From positions 62,001 to 126,000 of the forward strand of contig MU394122.1 in NCBI GenBank assembly GCA_022578605.1: 64,000 nt of DNA. Reading direction: 5' to 3'. Both the position numbers and the translations under genes were made by a program. Shown here one piece after another: positions 1 through 13,305 of this stretch. Origin of the DNA: Camillea tinctor. Its lineage: Eukaryota; Ascomycota; Sordariomycetes; Xylariales; Xylariaceae. Numbering within the stretch: the stretch's first letter is position 1; each line of letters begins with the position of its first letter. The notes beneath the pieces are model-generated. The model saw nothing but the letters and a program-made list of their open reading frames with translations. It was not told the origin of the DNA and searched no databases.

Positions 1-122
1 CGGTGGGGTCTAGCACCCCTCCTCTGTATTCATTCTACTCGTACATTTATCCTTTTTGATTGCAGTGGTTAAGATCTTTGCTGTTGGATCTATGCCGACG
101 CATATCTTCTCTAAGCTGATAT

Positions 123-3100
123 TTACGGCGAGACCGGCGAACCAGTGGGAAGCCCCATCATACTAGGAACTTGCTTCCTCAAGACGCCTTTCCTCCGTTG
201 ATCTTGACGAGGTACTCCCTGGATAGAACGAGGTTCTTTCATTAAGCTGGGATCCAACCTGGCAGGCATCCTCGTTGTTATTGATCGGTAATCGCCTGAG
301 AATTTGGCATTGGGGATCGCTACGCAGGCAGTTCGCCAAATGTGGTCCGAATAGTCGGTTAAGTACGTTTGCGATTTGTGTGGTTTTGCAGAAGGTATTT
401 GCAGTCCAGGGAGGGAACCCGTTACACCATGGGACGCCCGGATCGTCGAGAGACGGGATAAACCAGAAGATAGACCAGGCTTTCCTCGGGCCTTCTTGGC
501 TAGAATGATCTCATCGAAAAGACGGATACCGGCATTTGTAGACGGCTGGATCTCCCGTTCGTGGATGAATTCATTGAAAGCTAGTATTAATTGTTAGTCA
601 GTGAATGGGAACGAAATAGGAATAAGAGGGGGGGATTAAAATACCTTGCGTCTCCTTCATCATCGTCGCATACTCTTGTTGTTCGTAGGGCAAGCTCCTA
701 ATAAACCCATTCATGTCAAAAGCATACATTTGGCCATTATTCTTCTGCTCCTTTGAAGGTCGCCCCAAGTGCTTCCGGTATGTGTAGAGCAGACTTGCAT
801 GACAACGCACGAATGCGGCCCGCACTTTATCAGCATCGAATGCCATTGGACAAACCAAGCAGACGCAGCCAAGGCAGCGGCCATGTGAAACCGTCCCACA
901 TCCAGAGCAGACGTAGCAACCATCACCCTCGGCTCGCTCGTCACAGATTGCACATATTGAAGCATTGTCGTTCTCACTGAAGTTAAAGCAGTGTCCTTCG
1001 ACCCAAACCGTTGTGTCGGTATCATGCACAGGCTGGACAAGCATGTTGGGCATGATCGTCGATGCGGCAATTGTAGATTGAGCATAGGTGGAGGGTGCAT
1101 AACCGCCGAAAGACGAGGTCGAATCAATCGATATAGCCGATATTGAGAGATTGGACTGGTGGCCATTTAAGAAGGGCATGTTAGGTCTGTGAGTAGGCAT
1201 TTGACCAAACGAAGAGCTACGACGGCCTTTGTCATCAAAATGACCAGACCTCTTCTCGCGCAACGTTGCTGACAACGCAAAGCCCGAGTCGCTCCTCGAG
1301 ACCGGCGTCGTTGGCATGGGTGGGAAGTTGACGGAAACAGGCGAGACTGAAGATGGGGGGCTCGTTTTGTTGGATTTGCTGGTGGCGGGACGCTCGATGC
1401 CTACTGGTTTGGCATGGGCAAAAGCATTAAACACAGGCGCCCTCAGAGAATCCCTTGGCTCTGGTTGACCAAAGGCCGTCGAGCTCTGAGCTACCCACTT
1501 CGCCAGGGTGCTGGGAGAGGGTTTCTCGTGGAACAGCGATCCATTCTCGGCAGAGAAAAGATCGTAGGGGAAGGATTCGATGGCATAAGGAGGGGGGCCT
1601 GTTGTAACCCCGTATCGAAGTCCATGCGGGGCTGCATGCTGCAACAGAGAAAGGAGCTTTCGGCGAATTTGCTTCGGGAGGCGAATAGGCTGAGAAGTGG
1701 CGTCGATGGTGTCCTTGTCCAGGTCAACGAGGACATAGTCGTCCTCCGGCAGCTGGATGTTGTCATATCTCCGCTCGATACCGACAATATAAGGGCAAGG
1801 TGCATCGAGTGCGGACAGCAGCCTTGCTGGCAAGATGGGGATGAATATGCTCGCCCAGTTCAAAGGGTACAGCAGACAGGCTATAGCATGCGAAGCTAAA
1901 TGCAACATAGCGGTATGCGAGGAGAGAAGGATAATCCGGGATTCGGACATGGCATACTCGAACAGGGTTACGATGTTCTCAAGCGATAGAGACCTAAAGA
2001 GCGCGTAGAGATCTGTGTTACGAGTCCCTGGAAGCTCGTTAAGGGCTTCTTTGCGAGCATAGAGGCGCAATTCCCGAACGCCAATTTCGACTTGGGTTTT
2101 AGAGCTGAGGGGACTGAACGCCTCCGTGCACAAGTTGACCACATAACGTTCCAGCGGCTGCCATCGCCCGACCTTTGGCGAGCTGGCGGGGACTCTTTGG
2201 ACACCACCATCCGTCATGGGTACGATAACGGCTCGGAGCCAATCCTTCCAGAAGCCAACTCTTGCGACATCGCGCCCTAGGATACCATATGCGCGAGGTG
2301 TCCACAGTCCACTCTCGCCAGCGGTTAGCCCGTCAATCTTTGATGCGGCACCATGTCTTAAAGGCCGAAGCATCTCAGTCATTAGGCTAATCTTCTCCTC
2401 TACCGAACTGATCTGGTCATCCAGCGAATCCCGCGCAGCAGAACCAGAGGGGATAGTTGGAAGCTTCGCGAGAAGCTGTGACAAATGCGCACGTTCTGCC
2501 GCAAGCCGCGTACCCAGGCTGCCCGCAAGCTCCCGCTCTTCTTCACTCATATGTCTCTGCCTCCACTGCTCACACCTCCTCTCGATGTCCTCTGCCATAT
2601 CCATGGTGATTGCTGTCCATACAATGACGGTTACGCCGTATATTTTAGAATTATCGTCCGACGTCATCGTAAAGCCATGCCAGGTCGACCTAGGCCTCTC
2701 GTCGGATGAGACAATCTGGATATCGTTGGGGAACGCAAACATGGGCACATAGTCAGGGAACCTCCCTCGTCTTGAGAGGTCTTCCTTCGCATCGCGAGGG
2801 GGGTATCGGTCTAGGAGTACGGGTTCGAATCGGCGTTTGAGGGGGTGCATGTCAGGGTCGAGGTTCAGGGGTTCGGGGGGAGGTATGACTGAGTTGTAGC
2901 TGCTGAGTCTCCTAGTAGTGCGAACCGAAGCTGATTTGCAAAAGTCAGTACAGAACTCGGCGTGTTTCTTGCAATCATGGCCGAAAAGATCTGCAGGTAG
3001 ACCTGCTTCAAATTCGTCCAGAAGCGATTCGACACCCAGATTGTTCAGTGGGGCCATACCAGGTCTTGGTGCTGATGGTTGTTTCCGCACACTGTTCATG

Positions 3101-3747
3101 TCCCTAAAGCTGATCTTCCGCCGTATGCTACCACGGATACTGCCCCTGATGCTTTTCAATGGACTCATCCGACCACTGGGCACTTCGTCTGCCTTGATCC
3201 GTTCGGCTCGTGGGTTGACCATGGGCGGTCTCGCCTGTGTTTTAGCACCCGCAGAGAAGCTTAGGTCTTCTAGGAAGTTCTCCCGCTCAGCGGCAAACTT
3301 GACAAGAGCTTTGTCGAAGTCGAAGTCGCCGAACAGCCCACCACCACCACCACCACTACCACCTGCCCCTCCACCGCCCTCCGAATCAGGGGGACCGAAC
3401 AGTCCTATGCCCTCTGGACCAGATGCACCAAAAGTTGGGCTGGGACGAATTGTAGCACTGCTTCTGTTACTTCTTGTGTTCCCATCCATCTCCTCGAGTG
3501 TATGGATCGAATTGGAAAAAGAGGCCTTGGATAGCCTGTGATTGGAGTTCTGGCGGGAGTGCCTGGCCGTGCGCTTCTGAGATGGGCTAGCTATCGAATC
3601 GCGCTCATCGCCGTCGGATTCCTCATCTTCGGTGATAGTGGTGTCGACCTGTGTAGGAGTGGGCGGGACGGGGAAGTCTTGGTAGGATATGGACTCAATG
3701 CCCGCGATCCAGAAGTAGTCCGCGAGCGGCGCCGCTGTGTTGTCCAT
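123..3747 (-). CDS. DENN-domain protein (Rab GEF-like) with C1-type zinc-binding region
   Basis: DENN proteins are guanine-nucleotide exchange factors for Rab GTPases in membrane traffic. The model has two exons: 645-3747 and 123-580, with an intron at 581-644 (GTATTT donor, CTGAC branch, TAG acceptor). Together they give 1186 residues. Without splicing the frame stops at 598, but the spliced frame continues as QAFNEFIHEREIQP, so the second exon is well supported. After a disordered, Ser/Gly-rich N-terminus (about 1-300, with a polyglycine run near 124-137) come a uDENN-like part (about 305-385), a Glu-rich coiled segment (about 385-455), a cDENN core (about 480-680) and a Cys-rich C1-like region (about 918-968, CAIC, CYVCSGC, CLVC). 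The dDENN part crosses the intron. The start MDNTAAPLADYFWIAG suits fungal DENN proteins. The family is clear; the Rab substrate is unknown. Confidence 0.9.
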
Positions 3748-4320
3748 GACATCGCAAGCCCTCGGCAGCGTCTCTGGAGAAATAAGTTGGATTGTAGGAA
3801 GAGAGAGAAAGAGAGAGGAGGGAGGGGGACCTAAAAGTCAAGATGTCATTAAGCTGAGGGGGCTGTTATTGTTGTTGACAAGAAGCCTCAGGGGCTGGTC
3901 AAAAATGCCAAATTGGGAGTTGGTACGAGTAAATTATTATTTGGTATTCAAAGTAGCGTGGACTTGTCTTTGTCTTTGAAGATCTTGTCTCTGAATATCG
4001 GCAGGTTGGATATTAGTGTCCGATATGCAGATATATTTGTAGGGAAAGCAATTATTAGTTTAAAAAAGGGAAAAAAGGAGCGGTGATGGGGAGGTTGTAG
4101 TAGGTTCGACTCGGTTTCTGAACGAAGGTTTTCTTTTTTGGCTTTTCGAAGCAAAGATAGGTGTTTTTTGAGATATTTGGTTGCTGTTGTTGTTTCTCTT
4201 TTCCGCCTAAGAGGATGTATCTTTGCTGTGAAGGTAGAAAGAAGGAATTTCTCTTTTTTTAACGAAAAAAAAGAGAGAATTGTTAACCTAGAGGAAAAGG
4301 CTGAAATGGTGGATGTGTTA

Positions 4321-4378
4321 GTGGTAGTAGTAGTAGTAGTAGCAGTAGTGGTGGTAGTAATAGTAGTGATGGTGGCAG
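4321..4378. repeat. GTA/GTG trinucleotide repeat
   Basis: Imperfect tandem GTA units with GTG and GCA variants. A valine-rich frame across it is a repeat artefact. Confidence 0.85.
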
Positions 4379-6373
4379 GAGCAGTAAGTAGTCATTAAGG
4401 ATTCAGGTTCGGGTATAAGAGGATGACTGGGATGGTTCAAGTTCAATGTTGATGGTGGTGGCTTATCAGGGTCCTTGTAACACACATACGCAGATTTAGT
4501 TCGGTCTTCCGAAACTCTCTTGTAAAGTTGTCGTTAGGTCTTTCCCAAACTAGACCTTTTTGCCCGTTAAAAATATCTTATTTGGATTTAGTGTCCCTCT
4601 TTTCCCTCTGGTTCTTCTTCCCCCCTCTCCTTATTTTTTTTTTAAACAGTTAGGTGTGAGGGTGACAGCGTGGGTATAAGTGGTGCGTAAGTGGGAGAGT
4701 TTTATTCCCCTTTCTTTTCTTAAATCCCAACCTAGCTCTCTCCTGTTACGGTAATGAGTTTTTCTGGCGCCGGGAAGATACACACCACTTCAAAGAGATG
4801 CGCGCAATATGTTGATGCGTGTGAGCGTGTACCGTTTCCAAAACAACCTAGGTCCTTTGGATAGTCATGCAGTGCATCTGCAGCCCCCTTCGTTGCGTTG
4901 CGTTGCGTGGTGTTGTGTTGCGCCGTTATCAATCGAGTGGGGGAGGATGGTAAAGATGCGGGCTTGCAGCAAGCTGGAAGTAGTATGTATCTATGTATGT
5001 ATGTACGGACCGTAGCTCTATGTACTTTAGTATATGTAGGTAAGGTAGGCTAGGTTGGTTGGGTCGGTAAGGAGATATTGTATATAGTGTGGTTGTGTGG
5101 TTGTAGTATGTCTAAGTCGTTGCCGAGAGACATCTAATTCGCCCTTCAAGACTAGGGGAAGAAAAAGATATGCACAACAGAAAAGAAAGAAAAAATAACA
5201 AAAACGAGAGAGGAGAAGGAGAAGAAGAGAAAAAAAAAAGAATAGGTATTGGCATGCAAAAAAGATACTCAGTTTGAACCAGCATCCAGTTGCATGCGGC
5301 ACCGACTAACGTGTAGAAAGATACAGACGGCGTTGGATCTGAATGGTCCTTCAGGGGACTGGGGTTGTCCAGGGTTTGGTGTGCATGGCGCGAAGCTCGC
5401 GTTGATAAATTGGGGAGAGAGGACAAGAAAGGACGGATTCTCAAATGTACTGTACTGTCCATGTACATTTGCTGAGGATCCCTGCGCTCAGGCCATTTTA
5501 CTAAGCTTCCTCTGTACATGATTTTTGATTTCTGATTTCTGATTGGGTTCCCTGTTCGCACGTTGCCCAAAGCTCCGCCTGCTAGGCTGCTCAATCAGTT
5601 GCCCTGTGCGTCTCTTAGCGACTCTAGTGCCTTGCTTAGCGTCCTCAGGTCCCTACTGCTGTAGGCAAGGTATGTATGTACTAACCTATTCTCCAACGGT
5701 CAAACCTCCGAACTGGGCTGTCAGGCTGCTCATCAGGCTCCAGATCTACCTACTGGGGAGGGATTGGAGGGGGTTCTTACAGCGGACCACATACTGGAAA
5801 GCAGTAACGATTTGCTACCAATTGCCTGACCTTCCAAGAGGGGGTTACTTGCCCACACACATACAACTATGTACTGTACCTACCCGGTACCAGTAATGCC
5901 TTTTCCCCTCATGGTGGGGGGGAAAGAGAAGATACAATACCATGCTGCTTGCGCTAGCGACTTAGACTAGTGTCCTACGTATGTAGGGGAAGAGGCTTTC
6001 CTCAAGCATCTCGGTAGCAGTCTACCTATTTGTACTAGGTTAGGTTAGGATATCTGGTTAGGTGGTTGATAAATTCGAATCTCCTAACTTCACTTCACCT
6101 ACACCTTCTCATCCTCCTCCATAATTCAACACGAAGCACGACCACACAAACAATTTAGACAGGAGACCGTTTTAAGATATAATATTAGAGCTGTAATATC
6201 GATGCTGTGACCGGTTCAAGATAATATGCATGAAATCTACACTTGGCCACTTACACAAAGAAAACAAAACAATAAGATAAATAGGAAAAAGGGGGGTGGA
6301 TGTCGAATCTTGCAACTCCGAGACATGCAATGCACCACCACCATCATCTCATCATCACCGCTCGACGACAACA

Positions 6374-6440
6374 GGACACACTCACACACATACTACACAC
6401 ATACACACTCACGCTCACATTCACACTCACACACACACTC
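6374..6440. repeat. CA/CACT microsatellite
   Basis: Imperfect CA-rich repeat (ACACTC/ACACAT units). A second shorter CACA/CATA run follows near 6556-6596. The His/Thr frames here come from the repeat. Confidence 0.85.
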
Positions 6441-6610
6441 ATCCATATCCCAACATTTCCCACCATCCACATCACGCAACGCATCCACTTCCAGCCGTCT
6501 TAGTGCTTGCTTAGCGCATCCCCGTCTGCATCCAGTGAGCAACAAAACAGATACAACACACGCACACATACGCACATATATACGCGCACATGCGAAGACA
6601 GATATATGTA

Positions 6611-6632
6611 CATCCCATCCCATCCCATCCAT
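6611..6632. repeat. CATCC tandem repeat
   Basis: Four consecutive CATCC-type pentamers ending in CAT. Confidence 0.85.
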
Positions 6633-7354
6633 AGGTTGGTTACATAATGACAGAAGAAAGGAGTCGGGATGGCTAATCCGCACCGTTCACCATATGGCCA
6701 AGTGGCATACCCAAGGGCATAACCGATGGCATAAACTACCCAAAGAGAAAACACACAACATCACGCGCGCACACTCCTTCCTCCTATAATACAAGACTGG
6801 AAACTCATCTGTACCTGGCAGACGAATGGTTTTTTTTCGGTTTGCTTGATGTAGGTAGGCAAGCCCCCTTTCCTTCCAAATCCCCCCATCCTTCACAGGG
6901 ATGTAAGGGCGGCTCTGCGGAGGAGGAATTATAATAGGAAGATATTACCACATACTACTACTACTACCTATATCTAGCATTCCCCCCCAATCTACGTTCC
7001 TTCAGACTTACCCACGAGTTAGAAGCGCCCTAAAAAGGACTCCGTTAGTCAGGGGTGGGAGGGAGTAGCACACCATCTTTCTAACCTAGCCTATGGATAT
7101 GTACTCCGTACTCGTACACCATCTACTAACATACTACCTACATGCCATCTCACTCCGGAGCCTAAAGCATTCGCTATATGTGCCTTTGCTTCGGTTACGA
7201 ACAACATCTCGTATTTGAACTGCCGTGTATGCTATTGCTGGCCACCTCCGTTTACACACTAGTGTGTATTCCGACAAGTTCTCGGGTAGACGGCGTCAGG
7301 AGGTGCTAGGGGGGGGTTGAAGAGAAGTCCACCCCCTTCATGATACCCTGTTAA

Positions 7355-7433
7355 TTCTCTTTCTCTTTTTTTTTCTCTCTCTGTCTTTTCCTATCTCTCA
7401 CTTCCCGTCTCCTCTTAATTCTCTTGTCCTTTT
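7355..7433. repeat. Polypyrimidine (CT-rich) tract
   Basis: An almost pure C/T run on the plus strand, followed by TGTGTAG. Such tracts occur upstream of fungal transcription starts and 3' splice sites, but no coding frame follows convincingly, so no gene is called. Confidence 0.6.
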
Positions 7434-7752
7434 TCGTTGTGTAGGGGATCGCCTTGTTCCTAGCGGGTCTCTCCTATCGAGATCACCAAGGACACCCTTT
7501 TAAGTTCGCAGGGATATGTGCACGGTTGCAATTGTCCGTGGCCCTGACCCGTCTGTCTGGTCTGTTCTCGGGCAAGTCGGGTTATCGCCGTTTGCACGAG
7601 ACAGAGAGTGAGTGTGTGTGGGATTGGGGAGATTTTGCTCTCTCTCTCTCTCCCATATTCGACGAAGCCGTATGCAACCGTATGTATCAACAAGCCTCAC
7701 CGATAATGCAAGGGAGGGCCAGCGTGTCAAAAATCCTAGTTGCATCATTAGA

Positions 7753-7853
7753 AGTAGTAGCAGTAGTATCAGCAGCAGCAGCAACGGCAGTAGTAATTCC
7801 TACTGCAGCAAGCGGCAAAGGCAATAGAAGCAGCAGCAACAGCAACAACAAGC
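7753..7853. repeat. AGCAGT/CAGCAA-type trinucleotide tract
   Basis: Degenerate CAG/AGT/CAA triplets over about 100 bases. They give poly-Ser, poly-Ala or poly-Leu depending on frame. Confidence 0.75.
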
Positions 7854-8280
7854 AATGGTCGCATCTTATGGTCGCCGCCTTAATCATGTCGAGTTGCAGT
7901 CAGGCACACTTATGCACCGTACCTGACCGCCCAACTCCAACGAGCAACCATCCATCGGTACGAATCATGGGTCGAGACAACGCCACTGCAGACACCCAGG
8001 CGGATATCAACCATTAACGTTTCAAGTGTGGAGTCTTGGCAATGTGTCGATGTGCAAGCCGCCCAAGACGGAAATCAGCTCGACATGGCCCTTCACCTTT
8101 TCAGAAGTTAAACTCGCGTCACCGACTTACCTCAAACCACGTTGATGTTGAAGATCTTCGTGGGATCACGTAGGCGTTGCTAAAGGATTTTGTTCTGCGG
8201 TTGAGTTGCAGCCGGAGTATTGCTTTTTGTTCCTTGCATGTTCATGTTCATCAAATCCTCTCCTCTTTTCTTTTTATTTT

Positions 8281-8300
8281 GTTCTGTTCTGTTCTGTTCT
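8281..8300. repeat. (GTTCT)4 repeat
   Basis: Four perfect copies of GTTCT in tandem. Confidence 0.9.
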
Positions 8301-8460
8301 GCATCTTACATGCCGTGGCTAGCTCAGGAACGAAATCTAAATCCTAAATTTTCATGTGATATAGAGAGAGAGAGAAAGCTTACCGTTCGCAGATCCCAGG
8401 TACAACTATAACCCAATCTCTTAGTGTACGCTCTACACACAGACACAGGTTGACATCTCC

Positions 8461-8490
8461 AGGCCATGGCAGGCCATGGCAGGGCCATGA
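8461..8490. repeat. 10-bp tandem repeat (AGGCCATGGC)
   Basis: Two exact copies of a 10-mer containing the palindrome GCCATGGC, then a partial third copy. Confidence 0.8.
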
Positions 8491-9607
8491 CCTGACAAGT
8501 CAACATGGCATTCCTACGCTGCTACGCTACCGGGCTGCATGCGATACCCTTGTGACAATTTCTTCAAACCTTGTTCCATGATTCGTTCTACAGACAAGTC
8601 TTTCCAGAGTTTTCCAAGTTGGCATCAGGGTCCGAACCTCTACACTAACCTAGTTGCCGCACGAGCGCCCATTGAGCGCCGGAGTGACGTAACGGGCACA
8701 AACATGATCATGGGTCGAAGAGAACATCCCGTGTTGTGGCACGATATTAGTGTACTTATTTTTTATTTTTATTTCTTTTCTTCTACGCTGCAAGTCATAT
8801 CTTCAGCCAGCCGCTCTCGTTAATATAAAACATACATACGAAGCATACAAAACGGGTCGACGGGCTGAGCGCCGTTTACGCCTCGGACCCCTATTTAGGA
8901 GAAATTCCGCTACACTAGCATAGCAAAGCAACGACCCTGTGGCTAACAATGCTAGTCTGGGCACCAGATAGGTAAGCCTCCTTGGAGATGATCATCTCAG
9001 AAAAATTAATAATCCGATAACAAGATCTGGGTCCAACAAAATCATGACTCGGGAGGAAGAGCGTGATCGACTGCGCTTAATTTTGTCTAACCATTCTTTC
9101 CAGTCGCGCGGATACCTTCCCCCCTGGCTGGGTACACAACTAAATTCGGTATCTCAGCTGATTATAGTGTAGAGGTATTTTTTATTTATTTTTCTTTTCC
9201 TTTTCTTAATTAAGCCTGACCCGAGTAGCAGGTTCATCGGAGAAAAAAAAGAAGAGATAATATTCTTGTGATACGCTCATATGCTTTTCCTACCTGTAGT
9301 TTGCGATATTGTGCTACAGAACGTGACAGCTTGCTTGCTTTCTTTTTTTTCTCTTCCTTCTTCCCAACCCCCCACCTCGCGTCTGAAACGCATGCACATG
9401 AAAACCATCTACATATGGAGGCGGGCAGTGGATTGCGGATTGCCTTCACAAGGCTGCACGCGCAAGCGGCTCATTCCAATGCTCGCTCTCCCCGAATACG
9501 CTCTCGCTTACGCATTTAAGCCTGGAAGTTAACAAAACCTAGTCCAGTGGTTTTTCTTCCATTGTTTTTTTCTTAATCCCGTGTGGAAAATCCCCCGAGA
9601 AGTGATG

Positions 9608-9633
9608 TTCTGATATGATATATCATATCAGAA
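9608..9633. repeat. Perfect 26-bp palindrome
   Basis: The two 13-base halves (left half TTCTGATATGATA) are exact reverse complements with no spacer, so the site can form a cruciform or bind a dimer. No gene borders it closely. Confidence 0.9.
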
Positions 9634-12092
9634 TATCAGGGGGAGGGGAAAGGGGGCATGGACCCCTCCAAACGGCCATGATTATCCTCCTAAGGCGGCT
9701 GGAGCCCGGCCCCCTTTCCCTATAAGCTGACGAGGTTAAAGCAAAAAGGGCTGATGTGACAAACAGAGATCTCCCTATGTATATGTCCGTGATTATGTTA
9801 TTGTTTGCTCTATTCGTCCGTCCGGTCATTTTCCAGTTAATCATGATTATAGTTTCCAGGTTATCTGTAGGTAGTCAATCTTGCTTTTCCAGGTAGCCCC
9901 ATGCCGCCGCATAATGCGCTATGCAGCTCAAGTTCGCTACCTTAGCAAACGGTTTTCCTCGTCATGCAGTGAACCACTCTACGCGAAAAGACACGCTTAC
10001 TGTGTATAACTACTATATAGGTTGTATATATATATTCATATAGGTACTTATCTTCCGATTTAGGCTACGCCAACCGTACTTTATCTATATCAAAAAGGCA
10101 CACATATATTGATTATTCTTCCGTGGAACATTATTGATCACGCATTGCATGTGTACGTGTAATATGCGGTACGCCTCATGCACTTTGGGAAAAAGCCACT
10201 TCGTAAAGTACACTAGTCAACAATCCGCTTCCCAAAACGAAAACTGCTACTACCCCCATCGAACGAACTAGCTTACCAACCTACTAACCTACACGAATAT
10301 GTATTTTGCGCGCGGAATGCCAACGAAACCGGGTAAGAATTGGAACGGAATCCTACCTTTACCCCCCTCCCTAGGACACAACTTATACGGGAATAGAAAA
10401 GGCTAAATATAGACGTATGAATGGACCGGGAGGAGACGGGGAAGGGAATGAAGGGCTCGCTGCTGGGTGGATAATAAAGGGGGTAGGTAGAGAAAAAAAA
10501 AATTGAGGAAAATGATATATGAATTTGAGATTTGTATACGATTTTTTTTTCTATATTTATAGAGAAATGTGTGACAAGCATAAATGCACACACATACGTT
10601 AAACCTGTTTATACTCTACATCGAATGGGGTAAACCGGGAAATAAATACAAAACAAGATCCTTTGTTGATGGGGAATTAGGGAATGGGGATTTTTTTTTC
10701 GGTCAGGGGGAGGGGGGGAAGGCGGGTTGAAGGGTTGTTTTAAAGTAACATGACTCGTGGAATGTACCTATACTCAGCGTAGCATTCGGACGACTTGCCT
10801 AACCATATAGAAAACCGCATACTACTTAGTGTATAGAGCCATTCTATACTTGGCTAAACTCTACCCCTTTTTCGTATATATCGTACACCTCGGGATCGAA
10901 GAAGGAAGAGGGATCGAGAGTGTTATTTTTAAATATATCTACACTATTTGATTACCTTACATAGTCTGGTCACACGAGTCATGTATGGATTGGTAAATAT
11001 TGATTCCCTACTCGTTCACTTTTAGCCCCTTTTTTGGTTATTATACGGAAAGATGTATCTATACCGATTTCAAATAGTCCAGTCCTGAGAGTTGAACTGG
11101 ATTTCAGACATAGTATACCAAATTCCATTCTATAAAATCCAATTAAGAAGAACACAAATCCCAATTGAGAATGTCAGCATGATAATAAACGAGTCCTCTC
11201 AGATCTAGAAACTAGAAAGCCCACCCAGCTCCTGTTGTGTTCTTGTGCTCGCGTGCCTGCACGCGCATGAGCACGTGTCTAGGCGTAAGCTTCAATATAA
11301 AAGGGATTCCCATTCGAGAAGGAATATCGAAACACTTCTACTACCCATGTGAAAGCAGGTTACTCAGCATAGTAAGCTCAATATAATGAATATATCGATA
11401 CGGCATGGTAGGTTGATTACCTTTTCTAGAACATTATGTAGAGTAGGGGGCCAATATAAGATTTCCCAAATGAAGTAATCATGTCTCAGCCACCACGTCT
11501 GACAGGTATTGCGTTATATATACATGCAGCAACGGCACCTATATAGGTTAGTTAATTATCACATGCTTCTCTGCAAGTAATATTGCTTTTTACGCTAAAT
11601 AGTTTTGTCCTCTCTACTCTATAGTTTGGGTCAACAGAGAACTTCATTCCACCAAGTTTGTTACAGGACAGAGAAAAAGAAAGAGAAAGGAAAAGATTTC
11701 TGAACCTAGCTTATTCCAAAGAAATACGGACACAGAAGAAAGGTTGGAGGAAACGGGCACAAGTGTCATTGGGAGAGAGTTGTCATTATCTATCTTCTTA
11801 TAGTTAGGTACCTCCGTAATGACCACAACCTCAACTTCTATAGCATGCGTCTACCAAGAACCAACCCCATGCACATCTGCTCGCCTATATGCTTTCCGTA
11901 TATGCTTCCTAGGAAATTCCAACCTGTCTCAACTGAAGAGACGAGTGATATGCCCCCCTGCCTACGCGTAGCATACTACCCTCTGCCATATCCTCATCAT
12001 CGTATGCGCACTCTCTTCAACTACCATCACATCCCCTGCCCTAATCGATTAATCCCAACTAACCGCTTTTCCCCTTTCTCTCTTTCTTGACC

Positions 12093-13305
12093 TCACCTCC
12101 CCACCCTCATGCCCAGCTTCCCCGTAGACAAGAACCCCTTATTCCCCATCTCGCTCCTCCACCCGATGCCCAGGACGCCAAACACGATCCTCCCCTCCTT
12201 CTCCTCCGGCCCTTCCTCCGCTTCCTCGTCCTCCTCGATGACGAAGCAGCACTGCTCCACCTCCCCGGGGTGCAGCACGGGCTTATCGCTGCCGCTGACC
12301 TCCCAGTTGCAGTCGCGGTACCGGAGGCCGGGCTCGAGGTCGAGCCCCACGCGCTCGAGCTGCATCACGTCCTCGGAGCAGTTCTCAAGCTGGGCCTCCA
12401 TGACCCATTTCCTCTTTCCCCTTTCCCCTGCATTGTTGTTATCTACCCCCTTGTTGAGGTTGTTGCTATTATTCTGCTGCTGGGTCAGAGCCCCAACCTT
12501 GGTCCTCACGATCAGCGACCCTTTGCAGATGAACTGGTACAGCTTGCGGAAGGTGCGCGTTCGTCCCGACGTCTCTGTCGCCTCGTAGTAGCTCACCGTC
12601 ACCGCGAGCACGTGGTTCCCTTCCTCCTTGAGGTCAAAGTTGACGATCTTCTGCAGCGTCTGCCCCGGGTCGAGGTCCGTCCCGCCGACACTGGCCGCAT
12701 TGTTACTGTCCTTTAGAGTGGGGTGGCTATCATCATTATCCGCGTCTCCCTCAGGTTCCGAAGCCGGCGGCGGTAACGGTGTCAGGGCGAGCTTCTGCGG
12801 CGCGCTCGAGCTGGGCGTCTTCATCTCCGCCTCAATGCGCACGTCGCGCGTGAATTTCTTCTTGGGCGCCGGCTGCCCGGCTGGCGTGAGCGAGTCGCCG
12901 TCGCCAGCAGGTGATGTGAGTGGCGGTGGGACATCGTGGTTGGCGCATAGCGTGCAGCTAAAAGTCTCACCGACATAGGCGGAGCCGAAGGAAGGAGGAA
13001 GGTTTAGGATAGGCGTCAGGAGAAACGGGCTCGGATTTGTATCACTCGTCGCGCGGTAGGCAAGCGAAGCTGGTATCGGAGTTGCATCGTCGAGGTTGGG
13101 CGAGGCAGGCGGAGAGAGGGGGGCGGTAAGTGGATGTTGAACTACGAGGGAGGGACGAGAGAGCCTGGATGCGTAGGACTATATTAATTCCTATATATAC
13201 ATATTGTAGAGCCGTAGTCTATGGGGGGATCCCATACCGTAGGACCTTCAAAGAAACCGAGTGTGGCTCCTTGGGGTCAATTGAAGGATATCGTTGATGG
13301 CTCAT
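12093..13305 (-). CDS. TRAPP complex subunit 13 (TRAPPC13/DUF974 family)
   Basis: TRAPPC13 belongs to the TRAPP vesicle-tethering machinery of Golgi and autophagy traffic. The model is exon 1 at 13238-13305, an intron at 13165-13237 (GTATGG donor, CAG acceptor), and exon 2 at 12093-13164, giving 379 residues. The splice restores HSVSLKVLRLSRPSLV, the family's N-terminal signature, which is broken without it. Further family features are GSAYVGETFSCTLCANH, VNFDLKEEGNHVLAVTVSY and SGRTRTFRKLYQFICKGSL. A low-complexity Asn/Gln insert (QQQNNSNNLNKG) and a Pro/Asp-rich insert after the first beta region look lineage-specific. The gene lies about 660 bases upstream of the 3' end of the KH-protein gene on the same strand. 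The family call is firm. Confidence 0.9.

Larger units (their letters stand above)
3748..12092. other. 8.3-kb gene-free spacer
   Basis: No frame here shows a domain, intron-joined exons or convincing coding composition; open frames are short and often low-complexity (His/Thr or Val runs from repeats). It lies upstream of the DENN gene and downstream of TRAPPC13, both on the minus strand, so only the DENN promoter and leader need be here. It holds (GTA)-type, (CA), (CATCC), (GTTCT), CAG-like and polypyrimidine tracts, many TACCTA/TAGGTA strings and a perfect 26-bp palindrome. It could be a long 5' leader or regulatory region, a noncoding transcript, or decayed sequence; I cannot tell which. 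Confidence 0.6.

Noticed and set aside
2918..3541. Long plus-strand open frame of 207 codons
   Set aside because: It lies antisense inside the DENN gene; its proline and leucine runs come from the reverse of Gly/Ser-rich codons.
6226..6789. Plus-strand frame of 187 codons rich in His and Thr
   Set aside because: Produced by CA microsatellites in several frames at once; no domain and no splice context.
7454..8017. Plus-strand frame of 187 codons after a polypyrimidine tract
   Set aside because: Acceptor-like TGTGTAG precedes it, but no ATG-linked upstream exon, no domain, and half of it is the trinucleotide repeat.
10273..10593. Minus-strand frame of 106 codons, hydrophobic and Ser-rich
   Set aside because: Biased by AT-rich low-complexity sequence; no family features.
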